Positions 24,211-33,363 of a DNA stretch of 37,025 bases are shown piece after piece. How positions within the stretch are numbered: the first letter of the stretch is position 1; every line of letters begins with the position of its first letter. The stretch comes from Candidatus Caldisaccharidevorator malaysiensis. GTDB lineage: Bacteria; Armatimonadota; Fervidibacteria; Fervidibacterales; Fervidibacteraceae. The position numbers were made by a program, and so were the translations under genes. The notes beneath the pieces were generated by a model. That model searched no databases. It was not told the origin of the DNA and was given only the letters and a program-made list of their open reading frames with translations. Where the stretch lies: positions 1-37,025 of the forward strand of contig JANXBO010000023.1 of the NCBI GenBank assembly GCA_025057575.1, read 5' to 3'.

Positions 24211-26052
24211 ATGGTGAAGGAAGCACAAACAGAGAGTCGGGACAGCCAGGCAAAAGACCCGATCGTCCGGCTGTTGCCGTTTATCGGGCGGTATTGGAAA
24301 AGAGCCCTTTTGTGCCTGATCTTGATTTTCTTAGCCGACGGGGCAAGGCTTTACTTCATCTGGCTCACCCAGCCCCTCTTGAAGCCGCTGATCCGAGAGT
24401 CCCAATTGGCGTTGCCGTCGGACCCGCTGATCTCCTTTGTCCAGGGGCTCTTTGACCGCCTTCTTCCCGACGCTTCCCGTCGCGCCACAGCCCTATTCGC
24501 AGTCTGTGGGGTCGGGGCGTTCCTTGCTATCGGTCGGGCGGGGCTGACCTTTGCCCACACTTTTCTGTCCAACAGCATCGCTCAAAAGGTTATTTTGGAC
24601 TTGCGTTACCGACTTTATTCGCATCTGCAGAGGATGTCGGCAGGTTTCTTTGATCGGCAGACCTCGTCTCGGCTTTTGTCTCGGGTGATCAGTGATGTGG
24701 CTGCCCTCCAGGGGTTGATTGCGATCGGGATTGAGGACATCGTTTCCACGCCCTATCTGGCTGTTGGTTCTTTGGTGATGATGATTCTGATCAGCCCTCC
24801 TCTGACCCTGATTGCTTTAGTGATGCTGCCTCTGGTGGGTTACCTTTTGGTGCGGATGGGGATGGCGCTCAGAAGGGCGTCCCACCAGACCCAGGTGGCG
24901 ACGGGAGAATTGGTCTCCCTTCTTCGGGAGAGTTTGGGTTCCATCCGGCTGGTGAAGGCATTGGGTGCGGAAAAGTTAGCGCTGGCGGAGTTTGATAGGA
25001 GGAACCGACAGGTTTATCGGCATAGTCTTCGGGGGATTCGGGCGCGGACGCTCTTGACGCCGGCGACAGAACTGATTGCGACGATGGGTGTGTTGGCGGG
25101 TGTGTTATTTGGTGGGTTGTTAGTGGTCAACGGGCACCTTTTGGCGGAGGAATTGGTGCCGTTTATGATTTCGTTTTACACTCTGGCGACCAGCATTCGG
25201 AAGTTGAGTCACATTCAAGCGGTTCGGGAGCAAGTGGCGGGGGCAACGGAAAGGATTTTTGAGATTTTGGACACACCCCCAGAGATTACGGATGCACCCG
25301 ACGCTGTGAGTTTACCCTCAGTTAAAGGGTCGGTCGTTTTTGAGAAGGTGCGGTTTCAGTATGAGACGGGAGAGGAGGTTTTGAAAGGGGTTTCGTTCCG
25401 AATAGAACCGTCCCAAAAGGTGGCGTTAGTAGGGTCCAGCGGGGTCGGCAAGACGACGATTGCCCTGTTGCTGGCTCGGCTGTATGAGCCGAACGAAGGA
25501 CGGATTCTGATTGACGATCATGACATCCGAAAGATTCGCTTAGAGAGCCTTCGGAAAGCCGTCGGTCTGGTCTTTCAGGATGCCTTTTTGATAGAAGGGA
25601 CGGTTCGGGACAATTTGTTGTTGGGCTGCCCTGAGGCGACGGTGGAAGAAATGGAGGAAGCGGCAAAAATCGCGAGGGCGCACGAATTTATCGTTCGGCT
25701 TCCCAACGGCTACGACACCTGGGTCGGCGAGGGGGGCAGCCTTCTGTCAGTCGGTCAGCGACAGAGGATTGCCCTGGCGCGGGCGCTTCTCCGAAAACCC
25801 GCCATCTTGATCTTGGACGAGGTCACTTCCCATCTGGATGCCGAGAGTGAGGCAGCGATTCAAGCAGCGTTGGAAGAGGCAATGAAGGGACGGACGGTCC
25901 TGATTATTGCTCACCGCTTGAGCACCGTCCGCAACGCCGACAAGATTTTAGTCTTAGACGACGGAGTGATTGTGGAAGAAGGGACGCACGAAGAGCTGCT
26001 GTCTCAAGATAGCCGCTACGCCCGCCTCTATCGGCTTCAAGCGGTCCGGTGA
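24211..26052 (+). CDS. MsbA-type lipid ABC exporter (membrane and ATPase domains fused)
   Basis: About 613 residues. Six membrane helices span about 30-310, followed by the ATPase: Walker A GSSGVGKTT, signature LSVGQRQR, Walker B ILILDEVTS (Val where Ala is usual) and H-loop IIAHRLST. Intracellular-loop sequence LYSHLQRMSAGFFDRQTSSRLLSRVISDV is typical of MsbA-like flippases. Next to the LpxB-like gene, it probably flips lipid A or a related glycolipid across the inner membrane. ATG 24211 is preferred; TTG 24205 lies closer to the GGGGAAG site at 24194-24200. It converges on wecB with only 19 bases between the stops. Confidence 0.87.
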   Translation: MVKEAQTESRDSQAKDPIVRLLPFIGRYWKRALLCLILIFLADGARLYFIWLTQPLLKPLIRESQLALPSDPLISFVQGLFDRLLPDASRRATALFAVCGVGAFLAIGRAGLTFAHTFLSNSIAQKVILDLRYRLYSHLQRMSAGFFDRQTSSRLLSRVISDVAALQGLIAIGIEDIVSTPYLAVGSLVMMILISPPLTLIALVMLPLVGYLLVRMGMALRRASHQTQVATGELVSLLRESLGSIRLVKALGAEKLALAEFDRRNRQVYRHSLRGIRARTLLTPATELIATMGVLAGVLFGGLLVVNGHLLAEELVPFMISFYTLATSIRKLSHIQAVREQVAGATERIFEILDTPPEITDAPDAVSLPSVKGSVVFEKVRFQYETGEEVLKGVSFRIEPSQKVALVGSSGVGKTTIALLLARLYEPNEGRILIDDHDIRKIRLESLRKAVGLVFQDAFLIEGTVRDNLLLGCPEATVEEMEEAAKIARAHEFIVRLPNGYDTWVGEGGSLLSVGQRQRIALARALLRKPAILILDEVTSHLDAESEAAIQAALEEAMKGRTVLIIAHRLSTVRNADKILVLDDGVIVEEGTHEELLSQDSRYARLYRLQAVR

Positions 26053-26071
26053 CGGGGTTCCGACGGGTTCG

Positions 26072-27241
26072 TTAGGAGGCATTCAACGGTGGGCAGAAGT
26101 CTTCGGGGCGGTCATTGAGCCCGAAGAAGAAGCCAACGGCTTGGACGATTCGTCGGGCTGCTTTCCCGTCGCCATAGGGATTAACGGGTCGTTGCATTCT
26201 CCGATAGGCTGCCTCATCGGTCAGCAGTTGAGACACTTCGGCGACGATCCTCTCTTCGTCCGTTCCAATGACCTTGACAACGCCAGCGGCAACCGCTTCC
26301 GGTCGTTCCGTCTTATCCCGAAGGACCAAAACGGGTTTGCCGAGAGTGGGGGCTTCCTCCTGAATCCCACCGCTGTCGGTGATGATGAGGTAAGCCGATC
26401 GCATCCATTGGACGAAGTCCCAATAGTCCGGTGGCTCCGTCACCAGAATGCGTTCCCGACCCTCCAATTGGGGAGCAACCGCCTGCCGGACGATGGGGTT
26501 CTTGTGGATGGGGAAGAGGATTTGGACCTCAGGGAAAGACTCCGCAATCCGGCGAAGGGCCCGGGCGATGCGGTGCAGGGGCTCGCCCCAGTTTTCCCGG
26601 CGGTGGGCAGTGACCAATAAGAGGCGTTTTGGCGTCGGCTCGGGCGGACCTAATCGGTCCAAAGTCATCAAGAGGGCATCCACAACGGTGTTGCCAGTGA
26701 TAAAAATGTGATGGGGACGGATGCCTTCCCGAAGGAGGTTGTCGCATGCTGTTCGGGTCGGGGCAAAGTGAAGGTCCGCGACGGCACCGATCAGGCGCCG
26801 GTTGATCTCTTCGGGAAAGGGTTGAAATTTGTCGCCCGTCCGCAGTCCTGCCTCTATGTGACCGACGGCAATGCGCCGATAGTAAGCGGAAAGGGCTCCC
26901 ATAAAAGCAGTCGTTGTGTCCCCTTGGACGAGAACCAAATGAGGCTGCACCTGCTGAAAGACTTGGTCCAGACCTTCCAGGGCTTTGGCGCTCAATTGAG
27001 CGAGGGACTGGTTCTCTCTCATCAGGTTCAGATCCCAGTCAGGGGAAAGGTCAAAGATTTTCAAAAAAGGATCCAACATCTCCCGATGCTGACCGGTCAC
27101 GACCAGGGTGACCGAAAAGCGCTGGTCTTGGCGGAACTGATGAACAACAGGTGCCATCTTGATGGCTTCGGGACGAGTGCCGATGATCAAGACGATGCGG
27201 ATTGGGTTGGAGGGACCCACCTGCCCTGCGGAATGGGTCAA
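26072..27241 (-). CDS. wecB: UDP-N-acetylglucosamine 2-epimerase (non-hydrolysing)
   Basis: 389 residues. It interconverts UDP-GlcNAc and UDP-ManNAc for envelope polysaccharides. Visible motifs: IGTRPEAIKMAP, VTGQHREML, QGDTTTAFMGALSAYYRRIAVGHIEAGLRTGD, PFPEEINRRL, TAHRRENWG and TDSGGIQEEAP, all intact. The N-terminus has a short extra segment before the first strand. It follows the WecA-like gene by 13 bases, giving a natural pair in which one makes the lipid-linked GlcNAc and the other the ManNAc donor for an O-antigen, teichoic-like or secondary-wall polymer. Last gene of the reverse-strand group that begins at DUF503. Confidence 0.93.
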   Translation of the reverse strand: MTHSAGQVGPSNPIRIVLIIGTRPEAIKMAPVVHQFRQDQRFSVTLVVTGQHREMLDPFLKIFDLSPDWDLNLMRENQSLAQLSAKALEGLDQVFQQVQPHLVLVQGDTTTAFMGALSAYYRRIAVGHIEAGLRTGDKFQPFPEEINRRLIGAVADLHFAPTRTACDNLLREGIRPHHIFITGNTVVDALLMTLDRLGPPEPTPKRLLLVTAHRRENWGEPLHRIARALRRIAESFPEVQILFPIHKNPIVRQAVAPQLEGRERILVTEPPDYWDFVQWMRSAYLIITDSGGIQEEAPTLGKPVLVLRDKTERPEAVAAGVVKVIGTDEERIVAEVSQLLTDEAAYRRMQRPVNPYGDGKAARRIVQAVGFFFGLNDRPEDFCPPLNAS

Positions 27242-27254
27242 CGACGACTCACCC

Positions 27255-28214
27255 TTACACCCGACCTAAGACAAAAGCCAAAAGACAGAGGGTCATCGTC
27301 AAAAGGTAAAGAAAAAGGACCGCTGAGGGATGATCCAGACCTTGGTCCATCAGCCGATGGTGGAGGTGACCTCGGTCGGCGCTAAAGATGGACTTGCCCG
27401 ACAGCCAGCGCCGGATGATCGCAAAAAGGGTATCGCCGATGGGATACGCCAAAACCAAAACCGTGATGGCTAAAACGGACAGGGCAGCGACGCTCTTGAC
27501 GGCACCGGAAACAGAAAGAGTGGCAAAGAGGTAACCCAGGCTCATCGCCCCGGTATCGCCCAGAAAAACTTTTGCGGGATGGAGGTTAAAGGGCAAAAAA
27601 CCGGCGCACGCTCCGGCGGTGGCGGCAAAACAGGCAGCGACCGTCAAATAGGACGGTCCTTGGGAAAGGGCAAAAAAGCAGAGGGTGAGCCCCGCCATTA
27701 AGGACACACCGGCGGCTAACCCGTCCAACCCGTCAATCAGGTTCAGTGCGTTCGTTAACAGCACGATCCAAAAAACGGTAACCGCAAAAGATTGAAAGGA
27801 ACTTAAAAAGATGTAACCCTCTCCCAAGGGGTTTTGGAAAAAAGAGATGCGCAGACCAGCCGCAACGGGTAGAACAGCGACCAAAATCTGACCCATCAGT
27901 TTCACTAAGGGTCTCAGCCCCTTGGCGTCGTCCAAGGTCCCCAACAGACCGATCCCGACCAAGCCCACCAAGGTTGCGAAGAGGGTCGGGTCGGGTCGCT
28001 CGCCCCTGATCAAAGTAGGGATCAGACCAGCGACAAAGCCGATCATCACCGCGACACCGCCCCAGGACGGGATGGGCTCTTTGTGGATTTTTCGGGCACC
28101 CGGGTGGGCGACCACCTTAAGAGCAAGCGCCCAGCGAATCGTCTTGGGGGTGAGAAAGAGAGAAACGGCAGCGGCGACTGAGAAAGCCGCAAAGCAGACC
28201 CACAGATCGTTCAT
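27255..28214 (-). CDS. Polyprenyl-phosphate N-acetylaminosugar-1-phosphate transferase (WecA/TagO/MraY family)
   Basis: 319 residues with about ten membrane helices and a signal-like first helix. It attaches an amino-sugar phosphate, most likely GlcNAc-1-P, to undecaprenyl phosphate. Family sites: HKEPIPSWGG on the first cytoplasmic loop, LGTLDDAKGL with the double-Asp motif, NALNLIDGLDGLAAG, FLGDTGAM and the terminal HLHHRLMDQGL. The HHR motif favours the WecA/TagO subgroup over MraY, and the wecB neighbour agrees. ATGA overlap with rpiB upstream. Confidence 0.9.
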   Translation of the reverse strand: MNDLWVCFAAFSVAAAVSLFLTPKTIRWALALKVVAHPGARKIHKEPIPSWGGVAVMIGFVAGLIPTLIRGERPDPTLFATLVGLVGIGLLGTLDDAKGLRPLVKLMGQILVAVLPVAAGLRISFFQNPLGEGYIFLSSFQSFAVTVFWIVLLTNALNLIDGLDGLAAGVSLMAGLTLCFFALSQGPSYLTVAACFAATAGACAGFLPFNLHPAKVFLGDTGAMSLGYLFATLSVSGAVKSVAALSVLAITVLVLAYPIGDTLFAIIRRWLSGKSIFSADRGHLHHRLMDQGLDHPSAVLFLYLLTMTLCLLAFVLGRV

Positions 28215-28717
28215 TCATCCTTCCCTCGTGCCACCGGTTTTTTGGTCGCCTCCAGATCGTGAATTTTTTCTATTCGCCTTCGGTGTCGTTCCTCGCCACT
28301 GAAGGGGGTGGAGAGAAAAGTTTCCACGATCGCCCAAGCCAGTTCCTCACCGATAACCCGAGCACCCAAAGCAAGGATATTGGCATCGTTGTGGGACCGA
28401 GCCATTTTCGCCGTAAACTCGTTCCAGCAGAGGGCACAACGGATCCCAGGGACCTTGTTAGCGGCAATGGCGGAGCCGATGCCCGTGCCGCAGAGCAAAA
28501 TGCCCACCGCTGACGGGGTGTTCCCGACAGCCGTCGCCACCAAATAAGCGGTGTCGGGATAGTCGCAAGGCTCTGGATGGTGGGTCCCTAAATCGGTCCA
28601 CCTGATCCCTTTTTGGGAAAGGCGTTCCTTGATCCGTTCCTTGAGACCGAATCCGGCGTGGTCGCTGCCCAAAACAACGCACCTAAAAACCCACTGACCC
28701 GTCTGTTGATCCGCCAT
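28211..28717 (-). CDS. rpiB: Ribose 5-phosphate isomerase B (RpiB/LacAB family)
   Basis: 168 residues. It interconverts ribose 5-phosphate and ribulose 5-phosphate. GSDHAGFGLKERI, YPDTAYLVATAV, GILLCGTGIGSAIAANKVPGIRCALC and SHNDANILALGARVIG are all present; the Cys in LCGTG is the catalytic base of RpiB. There are about 10 extra residues at the N-terminus and a basic tail. The stop overlaps the WecA-like start as ATGA. It lies 21 bases after the histidine kinase gene. Confidence 0.93.
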   Translation of the reverse strand: MADQQTGQWVFRCVVLGSDHAGFGLKERIKERLSQKGIRWTDLGTHHPEPCDYPDTAYLVATAVGNTPSAVGILLCGTGIGSAIAANKVPGIRCALCWNEFTAKMARSHNDANILALGARVIGEELAWAIVETFLSTPFSGEERHRRRIEKIHDLEATKKPVARGKDE

Positions 28718-28738
28718 CCGGTGACGGTCCCCATCCTG

Positions 28739-30469
28739 TTAGTGCAGTTGCTCCTCTACGTCGTGGAAGAAAAAGCCATCCTCTTTCGCCTTGGGCGGAT
28801 AGATGGGCAACCGCACATAAAAGGTAGAGCCTTTCCCAGGACCTTCGCTCTCCGCCCAAATCTGACCGCCGTGGGCTTCCACAAGATGTTTGACCAGATA
28901 AAGACCAATCCCCGTCCCACCCGCAGCCCGAGTCTCCTTGGTGTCCACCCGTTCAAACTTTTCAAAGATTCTTTGGAGTTTCTCTTTGGGAATGCCGATG
29001 CCCTGGTCGCTGACGGAGATCAGAAGGGAGTTGTTTTCCCGAATAACGCGGACGACCACGTCGCCACCGTTCGGGGAGTATTTAATCGCATTGTTGACCA
29101 GGTTGGTTAAGACCCCATCCATTTTGTCTTCATCGGCGACGATGATGGGCAACGGCGCCGGTATGTCGGAAACCAACCGATGCTTTTCCGTGTAACTTTT
29201 CTGGACGGCAAGGACCCGCTCAATAACAGTCGCCAAATCCACCCGAACCCAGTTGGGTTGCAGGGAGAGACCCCGCTCAATGCGGGACAGGTTCAGAAGG
29301 TCTTCAATCAGCCGCCGCAGCCGATCCGTTTCCTGGTCTATGATCTGATAGAATTCAAATCTGGTTTCGGGATCAAAGTAGGATTCCCGATCTTCCAGCA
29401 AGGTGGCGATAAAACCTTTAATTGCGGTCAGTGGGGTCCGCAATTCGTGGGAGACGGTCGCAACGAATTCAGTTTTCATCCGTTCCACTCGTCTGATCTC
29501 GGTGATGTCGGTAAACAGGGCTACGATGCCTGTCGGATGACCCGCCTCATCGCGGACGACACCCGTCTGCACCCGATAAATGTGCTCTTCAGGTTCGTAA
29601 ATCTCAACCTCATCAACGATCTCCGCTCTCGTTTTCAGGGCTTGGGCTAAGATGTCGCGCACTTTCTCGTGGCTGATGATCTCGTGGTAGTAGCGACCCG
29701 TTGGCTCGCCGTCCAGGGGTCGGCAGAAGGCATGGAGGGCGGTGTGATTGATCAGCCCGATCTTGCCGTTGATATTCAGCAGGATCACACCCGCCACGAC
29801 GCTCTCAAAAGCCCGCTCTAATTGCTCTTTTCTTTCCCTCAGTTCAATGTAGATTTGGGCTCCCGCCACCACGGAGGCAGACTGGCGAGCAAGGATTTCC
29901 ATAATTCTTCGGTCTTCCTCCGTGAAGGCTTGACCCCTCCTCTTATTGGCGACCACTAAAACGCCGATCGCTTTCCTCTCCACCACTCTCTGCTCTTCGT
30001 CCCTTTTGTCCCACATCAGCGGAACGATGATGCAGTTGCGAATGCCGACTTCCCGCAAGATTCGGGCATCTGGATACACGGTCTCCTCAAGGGACTGAAG
30101 GGATACAGGGACTCGTTGCTGGAAAACGTGGCGGATGATCCCGTCCGGAGGGACCGCGCCCAAAGCACCCAAAGTCGTCATGTCTATGCCAATCGTCGGC
30201 GGGTGGAGGATCAGATTGTCTTCATCGGTCCGATGAACAAAAAAGAAACAGGCTTCTGCCTGAAGAAGGCGGGCGAACTGGCTAAACATTCTTTTGAGGG
30301 TTCGGGTCAGTTCTTCCTCTGAGGTCGGCGGGATCATCTGCGCCTCTGCTCGGGCTTCGGCTAACTGCCGCTCCAAAGCCCTCCTCTGCTCCTCCATTTG
30401 GGCAATCTTCTGGCGCAGGCTCTCTAATTCCTTCTCTAACTGTGCTTGCCGATCCGCATCCGTTGTCAT
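28739..30469 (-). CDS. Soluble sensor histidine kinase with coiled coil, GAF and PAS domains
   Basis: 576 residues from ATG 30469, chosen because GGGGAAGGG stands just upstream; GTG 30511 is the upstream alternative. Parts: coiled coil (5-45), GAF domain (about 55-205, with a CFFFVHR start), a second helix, PAS domain (about 220-325), HisKA with phospho-accepting His341 (VSHELRTPL), and HATPase with N-box NNAIKYSPNGG, DQGIGIP and GGTGIGLYLVKHL. There is no membrane segment, so it senses an intracellular signal. No response regulator is next to it, so its partner is elsewhere. It sits between truB and rpiB and has its own probable promoter. Confidence 0.92.
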   Translation of the reverse strand: MTTDADRQAQLEKELESLRQKIAQMEEQRRALERQLAEARAEAQMIPPTSEEELTRTLKRMFSQFARLLQAEACFFFVHRTDEDNLILHPPTIGIDMTTLGALGAVPPDGIIRHVFQQRVPVSLQSLEETVYPDARILREVGIRNCIIVPLMWDKRDEEQRVVERKAIGVLVVANKRRGQAFTEEDRRIMEILARQSASVVAGAQIYIELRERKEQLERAFESVVAGVILLNINGKIGLINHTALHAFCRPLDGEPTGRYYHEIISHEKVRDILAQALKTRAEIVDEVEIYEPEEHIYRVQTGVVRDEAGHPTGIVALFTDITEIRRVERMKTEFVATVSHELRTPLTAIKGFIATLLEDRESYFDPETRFEFYQIIDQETDRLRRLIEDLLNLSRIERGLSLQPNWVRVDLATVIERVLAVQKSYTEKHRLVSDIPAPLPIIVADEDKMDGVLTNLVNNAIKYSPNGGDVVVRVIRENNSLLISVSDQGIGIPKEKLQRIFEKFERVDTKETRAAGGTGIGLYLVKHLVEAHGGQIWAESEGPGKGSTFYVRLPIYPPKAKEDGFFFHDVEEQLH

Positions 30470-30551
30470 CGTCCGTTGCCCTTCCCCTGATCCTTGTATC
30501 TTTTTTTCCACAAATGATCACCGACCCTTCGCATTTGGGCGCCCCTTTTCA

Positions 30552-30581
30552 ATTATGATCGCCCTGATTGGTCTCCGTCAC
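30552..30581 (-). promoter_or_regulatory. Probable sigma-70-type promoter for the histidine kinase group
   Basis: Read on the reverse strand, GTGACG (30581-30576) and CATAAT (30557-30552) are separated by 18 bases and match four and five of six consensus bases for the -35 and -10. It overlaps the last bases of truB and lies about 83 bases upstream of ATG 30469. It could uncouple kinase, rpiB and wecAB expression from the upstream RNA-processing genes. Confidence 0.4.
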
Positions 30582-31531
30582 GAAGGGGATGCGAGAATGG
30601 TCCTTGGCTGGCAAATCCACAGGTTTCCCCGTCGCCTTACCTGACCGATCCCCAAAAACGATCGCCCAGGACCATAAAGCCGGACCAACCCTCTGTCCGT
30701 CAGTCTTGGATGTCCCCAAACCGTTCCGACGATGGCTTCCGATCCCCTGCTTAACTTCCTAAAGTCCATCGGCGACAGGGCAAGGGGAGGAAAGGCGACC
30801 AGGGTTTGATCTACAGGGACGATCATTTCCCTCAATCGTCCCTCCTTAATCTGCTGAGTAAACTCTTCCAAAGTCAAGGCGTTTCTCAGAGAAAAAGGAC
30901 CTATCTTCAAGCGAACGAGAAAATGTTGATACGCACCGCAGCCCAGAGCCTTTCCAATATCCGATGCCAGGGTCCGGATGTAAGTCCCTCGCCCACATTC
31001 CACTTCTAAAAGGGCTCTTTTGGGCGTCTCGTCAACAAAACGGATCAATTCCAACCGGTGAATGGTCACTTTTCGGGGGGTTCGGGGCACTTCCACACCT
31101 TTCCGCGCCAGTTCATAGAGACGACGACCCTGGTAGTGCAATGCCGACTGCATCGGGGGAATCTGCTCAATGACTCCAATGAACTGGGGAAGAACCGATC
31201 GGACTCTCTCCTCCGTCACCTCGTCGCAAGGTTGCCGACTGATGACCTCACCATCGGCGTCCTGGCTGGTGGTCTGGATACCAAAAACGACTTCAAACCG
31301 GTAGACTTTGTCCAGTTCCGAAAGGTAAAGGGCGAACCGTGTCGCCCTGCCCAGACACAAGATCATCAAACCCGCCGCCAAAGGGTCTAAGGTGCCGGTG
31401 TGACCGACCCGCTTGATCTTGGTGACCTTTCTCACATAGTCCACTACATCGTGGGCGGTCATCCCGCTGGGTTTCATCAGGAACAAAACCCCGCTTAAAT
31501 CCTGCTGGCTCGTCTCCATTGTTTCCGCCAT
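30578..31531 (-). CDS. truB: tRNA pseudouridine(55) synthase TruB
   Basis: 317 residues. It makes pseudouridine 55 in the T-loop of tRNAs. Catalytic Asp49 is in GHTGTLDPLAAGL, and the family blocks KPSGMTAHDVV, YRFEVVFGIQTTSQDADGEV, PPMQSALHYQGRRLYELARKG and CGRGTYIRTLASDIGKALG all follow in order. A short C-terminal PUA-like part (about 245-317) is present. GGAG lies five bases before ATG 31531. It is downstream of nrnA by nine bases, in the conserved rbfA-nrnA-truB order. Confidence 0.95.
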   Translation of the reverse strand: MAETMETSQQDLSGVLFLMKPSGMTAHDVVDYVRKVTKIKRVGHTGTLDPLAAGLMILCLGRATRFALYLSELDKVYRFEVVFGIQTTSQDADGEVISRQPCDEVTEERVRSVLPQFIGVIEQIPPMQSALHYQGRRLYELARKGVEVPRTPRKVTIHRLELIRFVDETPKRALLEVECGRGTYIRTLASDIGKALGCGAYQHFLVRLKIGPFSLRNALTLEEFTQQIKEGRLREMIVPVDQTLVAFPPLALSPMDFRKLSRGSEAIVGTVWGHPRLTDRGLVRLYGPGRSFLGIGQVRRRGNLWICQPRTILASPS

Positions 31532-31540
31532 GCCAACTCC

Positions 31541-32512
31541 TTACTGCTGTTTGAGCCCCTCAAGGGCTTCGGAAACAGCCGACAACACTAAGGGAATAGC
31601 TTTTTTCAAACTCAATTCCATCCGACAACCCGCCGCCGCCGGATGACCGCCACCCCCAAACCGTCGGGCAATAGCGGCGACATCCACCTGACCATTTGCC
31701 CGAAAACTGATCCGCACTTTCCTACCTTCCACGTTCCGGAAAAGGACCGCCACCTTCGTCCCTTCAATCGCCCGAAGAAAGTTGACGAACTCCTCGGTGT
31801 CTTCGTCTGTCGTCTGCGTTATGTGAAAGTCCCTTGGCTCACAGTAGGACCAGGACAGACCATCGTGCGATCGGACCCGAGATAACATTCGGGAAAGCAG
31901 TCGGACGGATTGGAGGGATCGCTCTTCCGCACCGTGATAAGCAGCGATCCAGGGATCTACCCCTTTCTCCAAGAGAGTCGCCGCCAGTCGGAGCACCCGG
32001 GGGTTGGTGTTGGTGTAACGAAAAAAGCCGGTATCGGCTCCCAGGGCTGCATACAGACAAGCGGCAATTTGGGAGGTGATGTTCGCTTTTAAGGACCTGA
32101 TCAAATGGTAAACCATCTCCCCCGTTGCCGCTGCCTGAGGCTCTATCCACGCCATTTTTGATAAAACCGTTGCCTCACCCGAGGGCGGGTGATGGTCAAC
32201 GATAAGGAATGGGCAAGTCGCCTCTTTCAGCCTTTCGGGCAGGTCGGCGCGCTCCCTCTGGCTCACATCCAAAAGGACCATCAGATCGGGTGGTGACGAC
32301 GGCAGACGGACCAGTTCCTGACCAGGGAGGTAAGAGAAGCGCCGAGGGATCCCGTGGTGAAAGACGACGAAAGGTTCTTTCCCTAAGGACTGAAGAGCCA
32401 AACCGAGAGCCAAAGCACTTCCCACTGAATCCCCCTCGGGATGAAGATGGGAAGTGAGAGCCATCCGCCTGGCTGCTAAGAGAGCCCGAAGAATTCTTTT
32501 AGGAGGCTTCAT
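31541..32512 (-). CDS. nrnA: Bifunctional oligoribonuclease/PAP phosphatase (NrnA, DHH family)
   Basis: 323 residues. It degrades very short RNA (and often pAp). DHH-family motifs: SHLHPEGDSVGSALAL (Asp28), LLDVSQRERAD, VDHHPPSG (Asp106-His107-His108), and the DHHA1 motif GGGHPAAAG near the C-terminus. In the second motif Val stands where Cys or another small residue is common; I make no claim from that. Its start overlaps the end of rbfA by 14 bases. The cluster is the familiar translation/RNA-processing block. Confidence 0.93.
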   Translation of the reverse strand: MKPPKRILRALLAARRMALTSHLHPEGDSVGSALALGLALQSLGKEPFVVFHHGIPRRFSYLPGQELVRLPSSPPDLMVLLDVSQRERADLPERLKEATCPFLIVDHHPPSGEATVLSKMAWIEPQAAATGEMVYHLIRSLKANITSQIAACLYAALGADTGFFRYTNTNPRVLRLAATLLEKGVDPWIAAYHGAEERSLQSVRLLSRMLSRVRSHDGLSWSYCEPRDFHITQTTDEDTEEFVNFLRAIEGTKVAVLFRNVEGRKVRISFRANGQVDVAAIARRFGGGGHPAAAGCRMELSLKKAIPLVLSAVSEALEGLKQQ

Positions 32513-32927
32513 CGGTCGTCGCCTTCGGTGAAGCAGCCGTCCTCTTGCGGCGGGTCCCTTGCTGTCTCCCTTTAGGAGCAGACTCCTGGGCTAACCGATC
32601 CAAAAGGGACAAAACATAACTGGCTTTCTCCATTCTCCGGTCCACGACGAAGGTCAGATGGGGAATAAAGCGCCAGTGGACATTTCGGTTGATCTCTTCC
32701 CTTATCAGAGGCTGAGCCTTTTCTAAGGCAGTCAGAACTTCCTGATCCTTCAGATTGTCCTTGAGGATGGAGACGAAAACCTTTGCTTTCTGGAAGTCGG
32801 CGGACACCTGCACTTCGGTCACGGTCACCCATTCCAGCCTCGGATCCCGAAGCCGATGAAGGAGAAAGTCGCCGATGATTTCCCGCAGCAACTCATTGGC
32901 TCGTTCCACTCGTCGGGAAACAGTCAT
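32499..32927 (-). CDS. rbfA: Ribosome-binding factor A
   Basis: 142 residues. RbfA matures the 30S ribosomal subunit by acting on the 5' part of 16S rRNA. The KH-like fold sequence is easily read: RRVERANELLREIIGDFLLHRLRDPRLEWVTVTEVQVSADFQKAKVFVS, then LRLEINRNVHWRFIPHLTFVVDRRMEKASYV-like sections. The final 25 residues are basic and low in complexity. It follows the DUF503 gene by 27 bases and overlaps nrnA. Confidence 0.94.
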   Translation of the reverse strand: MTVSRRVERANELLREIIGDFLLHRLRDPRLEWVTVTEVQVSADFQKAKVFVSILKDNLKDQEVLTALEKAQPLIREEINRNVHWRFIPHLTFVVDRRMEKASYVLSLLDRLAQESAPKGRQQGTRRKRTAASPKATTDEAS

Positions 32928-32954
32928 CGGTCCCCACTCCTATTTTTTGCCATT

Positions 32955-33242
32955 TTACCAAATCTCTACCGATACATTCTCAATAACGAAACGCCCATCC
33001 TTCTCTACAAATTCCACCAAGTTCATCAGCGACCGGTGGACCGCATCCTTGCCGTTCGCCACCGACGCAAAAGCAATTTGGGAACGCTTATGATCGTCCA
33101 GATGGTCCGCTTCGCAGGCGGAGACGGGAAACCGATCCCGTATCCGGTCCAGGAGGCTCTTCACTTGCTGTCGTTTCTCTTTTAAGGAACGGCTTTCTGG
33201 GATGAGCACATCTAAAACGCACAAGCCCACAAAGACAGCCAT
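32955..33242 (-). CDS. DUF503 family protein
   Basis: 95 residues, first gene of the reverse group. DUF503 proteins are small, of unknown function, and very often sit between infB and rbfA; here infB is not visible upstream. Recognised from the N-terminal VGLCVLDVLIPESRSLKEKRQQVKSLLDRIRDRFPVS pattern and the ending FVEKDGRFVIENVSVEI. ATG 33242 has only a weak G-rich ribosome site. The 121 bases between it and miaB should hold two divergent promoters; on the reverse strand TTGACG near 33320 is a possible -35 but its -10 is weak. Confidence 0.88.
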   Translation of the reverse strand: MAVFVGLCVLDVLIPESRSLKEKRQQVKSLLDRIRDRFPVSACEADHLDDHKRSQIAFASVANGKDAVHRSLMNLVEFVEKDGRFVIENVSVEIW

Positions 33243-33363
33243 CTATTAGTCCCCAGCCCTCCAACGGCTTAAATCCCTCAAATGTTGCCACAATCAAAAA
33301 ATTTAACAAAATGATCGTCAAAATTACCGTAAGCCATTCTTCTTCGGGGGCAGAAAAAGAACG

